Assembly (NCBI RefSeq): GCF_050942215.1
Contig: NZ_CP192056.1
Coordinates: 3,658,001 to 3,722,000 of the forward strand
Direction of reading: 5' to 3'
Length of the DNA stretch: 64,000 nucleotides
Source: Sphaerimonospora sp050942215
GTDB lineage: Bacteria; Actinomycetota; Actinomycetes; Streptosporangiales; Streptosporangiaceae
The translations under genes and the position numbers were made by a program. Position 1 is the first letter of the stretch; every line of letters starts with the position of its first letter. The notes under the pieces are model-generated. The model did no database searches. It had not been told where the DNA came from and was given only the letters and a program-made list of their open reading frames with translations. Below are positions 60,838 through 64,000 of the stretch, piece by piece.

Positions 60838-60852
60838 ATACGTAAGACGTAC
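60838..60852. promoter_or_regulatory. regulon operator, ATACGTAAGACGTAC
   Basis: Both ACGT cores are kept, outer and central bases diverged. Between the divergent MFS (60798) and KstD-like (60891) genes, 39 bases from each-side start codons. Confidence 0.55.
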
Positions 60853-60890
60853 ATTGCGATAGATTCGCGTCACCTTCGAGGAGGTGCTAC

Positions 60891-62492
60891 ATGGACGAGT
60901 ACGACGTGGTGGTGCTCGGCACGGGAGCCGCGGGGTTGACCGCCGCGCTCACCGCGGCGAGCGAGGGCGCGACGGTGGGGCTGTTCGAGAAGGCGGACCG
61001 AATCGGAGGAACCACGGCGCTGTCCGGCGGCGTCGTCTGGCTGCCGGACAACAGATACGCCGCGGCGGCGGGAGTCGCCGACGACCGCGAGCGGGCACTG
61101 ACCTACCTTCACGCACTGTCCAACGGCAGCATGCTGCCAGAGATGGTGGAGGCGTTCGTCGACGGCGTCGCGCCCCTGCTCGACTGGCTGGAGCGCGAGA
61201 CGCCGCTCCGGCTCAAACTGGTCTCCCGCTACCCCGACTATCACCCCGAACACCCCGGAGGCCTCCCCGGAGGCGGGCGCTCGCTGGAGCCGGAACTGGT
61301 CGACACCAGGGGGCTGGGCGGGTGGCGGGATCGGCTGGTGGGCACCCCCCGCCGGTTGTACATCAGCGAGATCCCCAGCGGGGGCGGGACCGGTGTCATC
61401 GCCCCCGACCTGATGGAGCGGCGCACCGCCGGCTCACTGGAGGGACTGGGCCGCGGCCTGGTGGCCGCGCTGCTGAAGGGCTGCCTGGACCTGAGCGTCG
61501 AACCCGGCACCGGGATGCGCGCCGTCGACCTGATGATCGAGGACGACCGCGTCACCGGGGTCCGCCTCGAGTCCGCTTCCGGTCTCCGCGAGGTGCGCGC
61601 GAGCAAGGCGGTGATCATCGCCACCGGGGGGTTCGAATACGCCCCGGAGCTGGTGCGGGACTTCCTCCACGGGCCCGTCGCCCACCCGCCCGGGGTGCCG
61701 ACCAACACCGGTGACGGCCTGCGCATGGCGATGCGGCTCGGCGCCGCGCTCGGCGTCATGCACGAGGCGTGGTGGGTGCCGGTCGTCCTGGTGCCTGCCG
61801 CGGACGGCACGGCCGCCCCGACCCTGCTGCTGCGCGAGCGCACGCTGCCGGGGACGCTCATGGTCAACTCACGGGGACGCCGGTTCACCAACGAGGCCGC
61901 CAACTACAACGCCCTCGGTGCGACTTTCCGCGCCTTCGACATCAACTCGTACAGCTACGCCAACGTGCCCGCCTGGCTGATCCTGGACGACGCCTGCGTG
62001 CGGAAGTACGGGGTCTTCGGCACGGCCCCCGGCTCCGGGGCCCCCGACTGGGTGTCGCGGGCCGACACCCTGGAGGGCCTGGCAGAGCTGATCGGCGTTC
62101 CCGCCGCCGAGCTGATCGCGACGGTCGAACGGTTCAACGGGCACGTCGCGGCCGGTCACGATCCGGACTTCCGCCGGGGGGAGAGCGTCTACGACGGCTG
62201 GTGCGGAGACCAGGCACACTACGGCACACCGCACGCGACGCTCGGCGGGGTGACGACGGGCCCCTTCTACGCCATCCGCGTCCACCCCAGCACGCTCGGC
62301 ACCAAGGGCGGCCCCCGGACGACCCCCACCGGCCAGGTGATGCGGGCCGACGGCGGGGCCGTCACCGGACTGTACGCGGTGGGCAACGCGATGGCCGCGC
62401 CCACCGGGATGGTCTACGGCGGCGCGGGCGGCACGCTCGGCCCCGCGATGGTCTTCGGTCATCTCGCCGGTCGGCACGCCGCCGCGCATTGA
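60891..62492 (+). CDS. KstD-like FAD-dependent dehydrogenase
   Basis: 533 aa. YDVVVLGTGAAGLTAALTAASEG (N-terminal FAD motif), GGTTALSGGVVWLPDN, FTNEAANYNALGATF, C-terminal AVGNAMAAPTGMVYGGAGGTLGPAMVFGHLAG. Complete; same subtype as 56107-57732. Probable desaturase/reductase of a ring or enoyl intermediate. GAGGAGG RBS before ATG 60891. Twelve bases before the OYE-type gene, presumably co-transcribed. Confidence 0.9.
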   Translation: MDEYDVVVLGTGAAGLTAALTAASEGATVGLFEKADRIGGTTALSGGVVWLPDNRYAAAAGVADDRERALTYLHALSNGSMLPEMVEAFVDGVAPLLDWLERETPLRLKLVSRYPDYHPEHPGGLPGGGRSLEPELVDTRGLGGWRDRLVGTPRRLYISEIPSGGGTGVIAPDLMERRTAGSLEGLGRGLVAALLKGCLDLSVEPGTGMRAVDLMIEDDRVTGVRLESASGLREVRASKAVIIATGGFEYAPELVRDFLHGPVAHPPGVPTNTGDGLRMAMRLGAALGVMHEAWWVPVVLVPAADGTAAPTLLLRERTLPGTLMVNSRGRRFTNEAANYNALGATFRAFDINSYSYANVPAWLILDDACVRKYGVFGTAPGSGAPDWVSRADTLEGLAELIGVPAAELIATVERFNGHVAAGHDPDFRRGESVYDGWCGDQAHYGTPHATLGGVTTGPFYAIRVHPSTLGTKGGPRTTPTGQVMRADGGAVTGLYAVGNAMAAPTGMVYGGAGGTLGPAMVFGHLAGRHAAAH

Positions 62493-62503
62493 GGAGAGGC
62501 ACG

Positions 62504-64000
62504 ATGTCAGACCGGGACAGCCCGCTGTTCCGACCGATCCGCGTCGGCACCATGGAACTGCGCAACCGGATCATGCTGCCGCCGCACGGGCGGCTGACCG
62601 GTGATCCGTTCGGCGGTGACAAGCAGGCGGCCGCCCACCTCGCCTATTGGCGCCGGCGCGCCGAGAGCGGCGCCGCCTGGATCTGCGGACTCAACGGATT
62701 CATCGCCAACCCGGTCATTCCGGGTTTCGAGCCGACCGGCCTGGGCGCCACCGTCCGCGGCGTCTTCCGGCTGCCGAACTTCCGTGAGCGGGCAGCGCGG
62801 TTCGCCGATGCGATGCACGCGGCCGGGGCCTACGCCTCCGTTCAGTTGATCATGCAGGGCGGCATGCCGCAGTCGCCCTCCGGGCTCCTCGCGAACCACA
62901 CCAACAACCAGGTGCCGCACGAGCTGACGACGGACGAGATCGCCTGGCTGGTCAAGGAGTACGCGTTCTCGGCCGGTGAGGCCAGGGCCGCCGGTCTCGA
63001 CGGGGTCGAGTTGCACGCCAACCACGAGGACCTGCTCCAGCTCTTCCTCTCCCCCGCGACCAACCACCGGCAGGACGAGTACGGCGGGGACCACGACCGG
63101 CGGATGCGCCTGCTCCTCGATGTGGTGCGCCGCATCCGCCGGGAGGTCGGACCCGACTTCACCGTGGGCGTACGGCTGAACATGGACGAGTTCTTCGACG
63201 GCGGTTACGACCTGGCGGAGGGCCTCGCCATCGCGACCTCGCTGCAGGCCGACGGGAGCATCGACTACCTGCACTGCGTGGTCGGAAACAACTGGGGGGC
63301 GCCCAGCTACATCCAGCCGCATCACTACGCCGTGGCGCAGTGGTCCGAGCTCGCCCGCCGGTACAGGGAGGCGCTCGACCTCCCCGTGGTCTACACCGGC
63401 CGGGTCTCGACGGCCGAGGCCGCCACCCGCGTCATCGCCGAGGGCCACGCCGACGTCGTCGGTCTGGCCCGCGCCATGTTCGCCGACGGCGACTTCGTCG
63501 CCAAGGCGCGCAGCGGCGCCGAGATCCGGCCGTGCATCGGCACGAACGACTGTCTGCACCGGGTGACCGTGGAGGGCATGCGCTTCGGCTGCTCGGTGAA
63601 CCCGCGCACGGGGCGGGAGAGCGAGCCGGAGCCGTCCCGGGCCGAGGTGCCCAGGCGGGTGCTCGTCGCCGGTGCGGGGCCCGCCGGGCTGGAGCTGGCG
63701 GCGCTGCTGGCCGAGCGCGGCCACCGGGTCTCCCTCTGGGAGCGCGAGCACGAGGTCGGCGGTCAGATGCGGGTCGCGGCGCTCGCCGCGGAGAACCGGG
63801 CCTACACGGACTTCCTGTCCTTCCAGGAGCGGCGTCTCGCCGAGCTGGGCGTGGACGTCGAGCTCGGTCGCGAGGCCGTGGCCGACGTGGTGGCCGGCGC
63901 GGGGTTCGACGTCGTCGCCGTCGCCACGGGCGCCCGGGCCCGCCGTCCCCCGATCCCGGGCGTGGAGCACCCGTTCGTCGTCGAGGGACGTGAGGTGATG
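62504..64000 (+). CDS. NADH:flavin oxidoreductase, OYE/2,4-dienoyl-CoA-reductase type (runs off the window)
   Basis: 499 residues visible, no stop before the edge. FMN TIM barrel about 1-350 (LFRPIRVGTMELRNRIMLPP; GVELHANHEDLLQLFLSP, with YGG following), then a cysteine cluster CIGTNDCLH...GCSVNP (about 346-366), then FAD/NAD domain VLVAGAGPAGLELAALLAE. FadH-like enzymes bind a 4Fe-4S cluster with four cysteines; here the second is Thr, leaving three. Likely reduces a 2,4-dienoyl or ring enone. GAGGAGAGG before ATG 62504. Confidence 0.88.
   Translation, partial: MSDRDSPLFRPIRVGTMELRNRIMLPPHGRLTGDPFGGDKQAAAHLAYWRRRAESGAAWICGLNGFIANPVIPGFEPTGLGATVRGVFRLPNFRERAARFADAMHAAGAYASVQLIMQGGMPQSPSGLLANHTNNQVPHELTTDEIAWLVKEYAFSAGEARAAGLDGVELHANHEDLLQLFLSPATNHRQDEYGGDHDRRMRLLLDVVRRIRREVGPDFTVGVRLNMDEFFDGGYDLAEGLAIATSLQADGSIDYLHCVVGNNWGAPSYIQPHHYAVAQWSELARRYREALDLPVVYTGRVSTAEAATRVIAEGHADVVGLARAMFADGDFVAKARSGAEIRPCIGTNDCLHRVTVEGMRFGCSVNPRTGRESEPEPSRAEVPRRVLVAGAGPAGLELAALLAERGHRVSLWEREHEVGGQMRVAALAAENRAYTDFLSFQERRLAELGVDVELGREAVADVVAGAGFDVVAVATGARARRPPIPGVEHPFVVEGREVM

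Overview
The window is high-GC actinobacterial DNA. The signs are GTG and TTG starts, four-base ATGA and GTGA gene overlaps, an LLM-class (F420-type) oxidoreductase and a mycothiol-dependent maleylpyruvate-isomerase-type protein. The gene set fits a Streptosporangiales or related soil actinomycete; genus is not resolvable from what I can see. No rRNA, tRNA, CRISPR array, phage or replication origin was recognised.

Layout. 1-3.2 kb: a secreted CE1-type esterase with a CBM13 lectin domain, preceded by three GAAA(C/G)TTTC boxes and a LacI-type operator, then a methyltransferase. 3.3-18.4 kb: acyl-CoA catabolism (two acyl-CoA synthetases, an acyl-CoA dehydrogenase, VOC and SnoaL-like proteins, two enoyl-CoA hydratases, an APH-like kinase with a small partner, LLM oxidoreductase, calycin-like protein, quinone-oxidoreductase-like protein, thiolase, SDR). 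18.6-25 kb: an SsuABC/TauABC-like transporter with SDR, SnoaL-like and FMN 2-hydroxyacid dehydrogenase genes. 25-30.2 kb: a decayed formylglycine-generating-enzyme gene, a dienoyl-CoA-reductase-like SDR, and a split B12-dependent CoA mutase operon with its MeaB chaperone. 30.4-38.2 kb: a long operon with enoyl-CoA hydratase, IpdAB-like CoA-transferase pair, SDR, ACAD, 3-hydroxyacyl-CoA dehydrogenase, second hydratase, APH-like kinase and SnoaL-like protein. 38.2-45.1 kb: a GH105-like hydrolase, TauD-type dioxygenase and amidohydrolase, flanked by IS remnants and a cluster of broken paralogues. 45.2-50.4 kb: a branched-chain-amino-acid-type (Liv) ABC transporter with fused permeases, then a small NTF2-like protein. 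50.4-64 kb: MDMPI-family protein, acyl-CoA synthetase, three KstD-like flavoproteins, ThDP-dependent lyase, MFS transporter and an OYE/dienoyl-CoA-reductase-type flavoprotein cut by the window edge.

Two things bind the window together. First, a 15-bp near-palindrome, TNACGTTNAACGTNA, lies in most of the promoter regions between about 5 and 61 kb (18 sites listed, some weak). No regulator gene is present here, so one unlinked repressor probably controls the whole set. Second, many genes exist both intact and as broken copies. Several of these relics keep the N- and C-terminal ends but have lost the core.

Taken together the genes look like a single inducible pathway that takes up, CoA-activates, desaturates, hydrates, cleaves and rearranges an unidentified carboxylic acid, possibly cyclic or branched. 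The most distinctive enzyme is the CoA mutase: it has Gly where known acyl-CoA mutases have the catalytic His, and Val at the position that sets substrate specificity. All functional calls come from reading the sequence and remembered family features; nothing was searched or computed.
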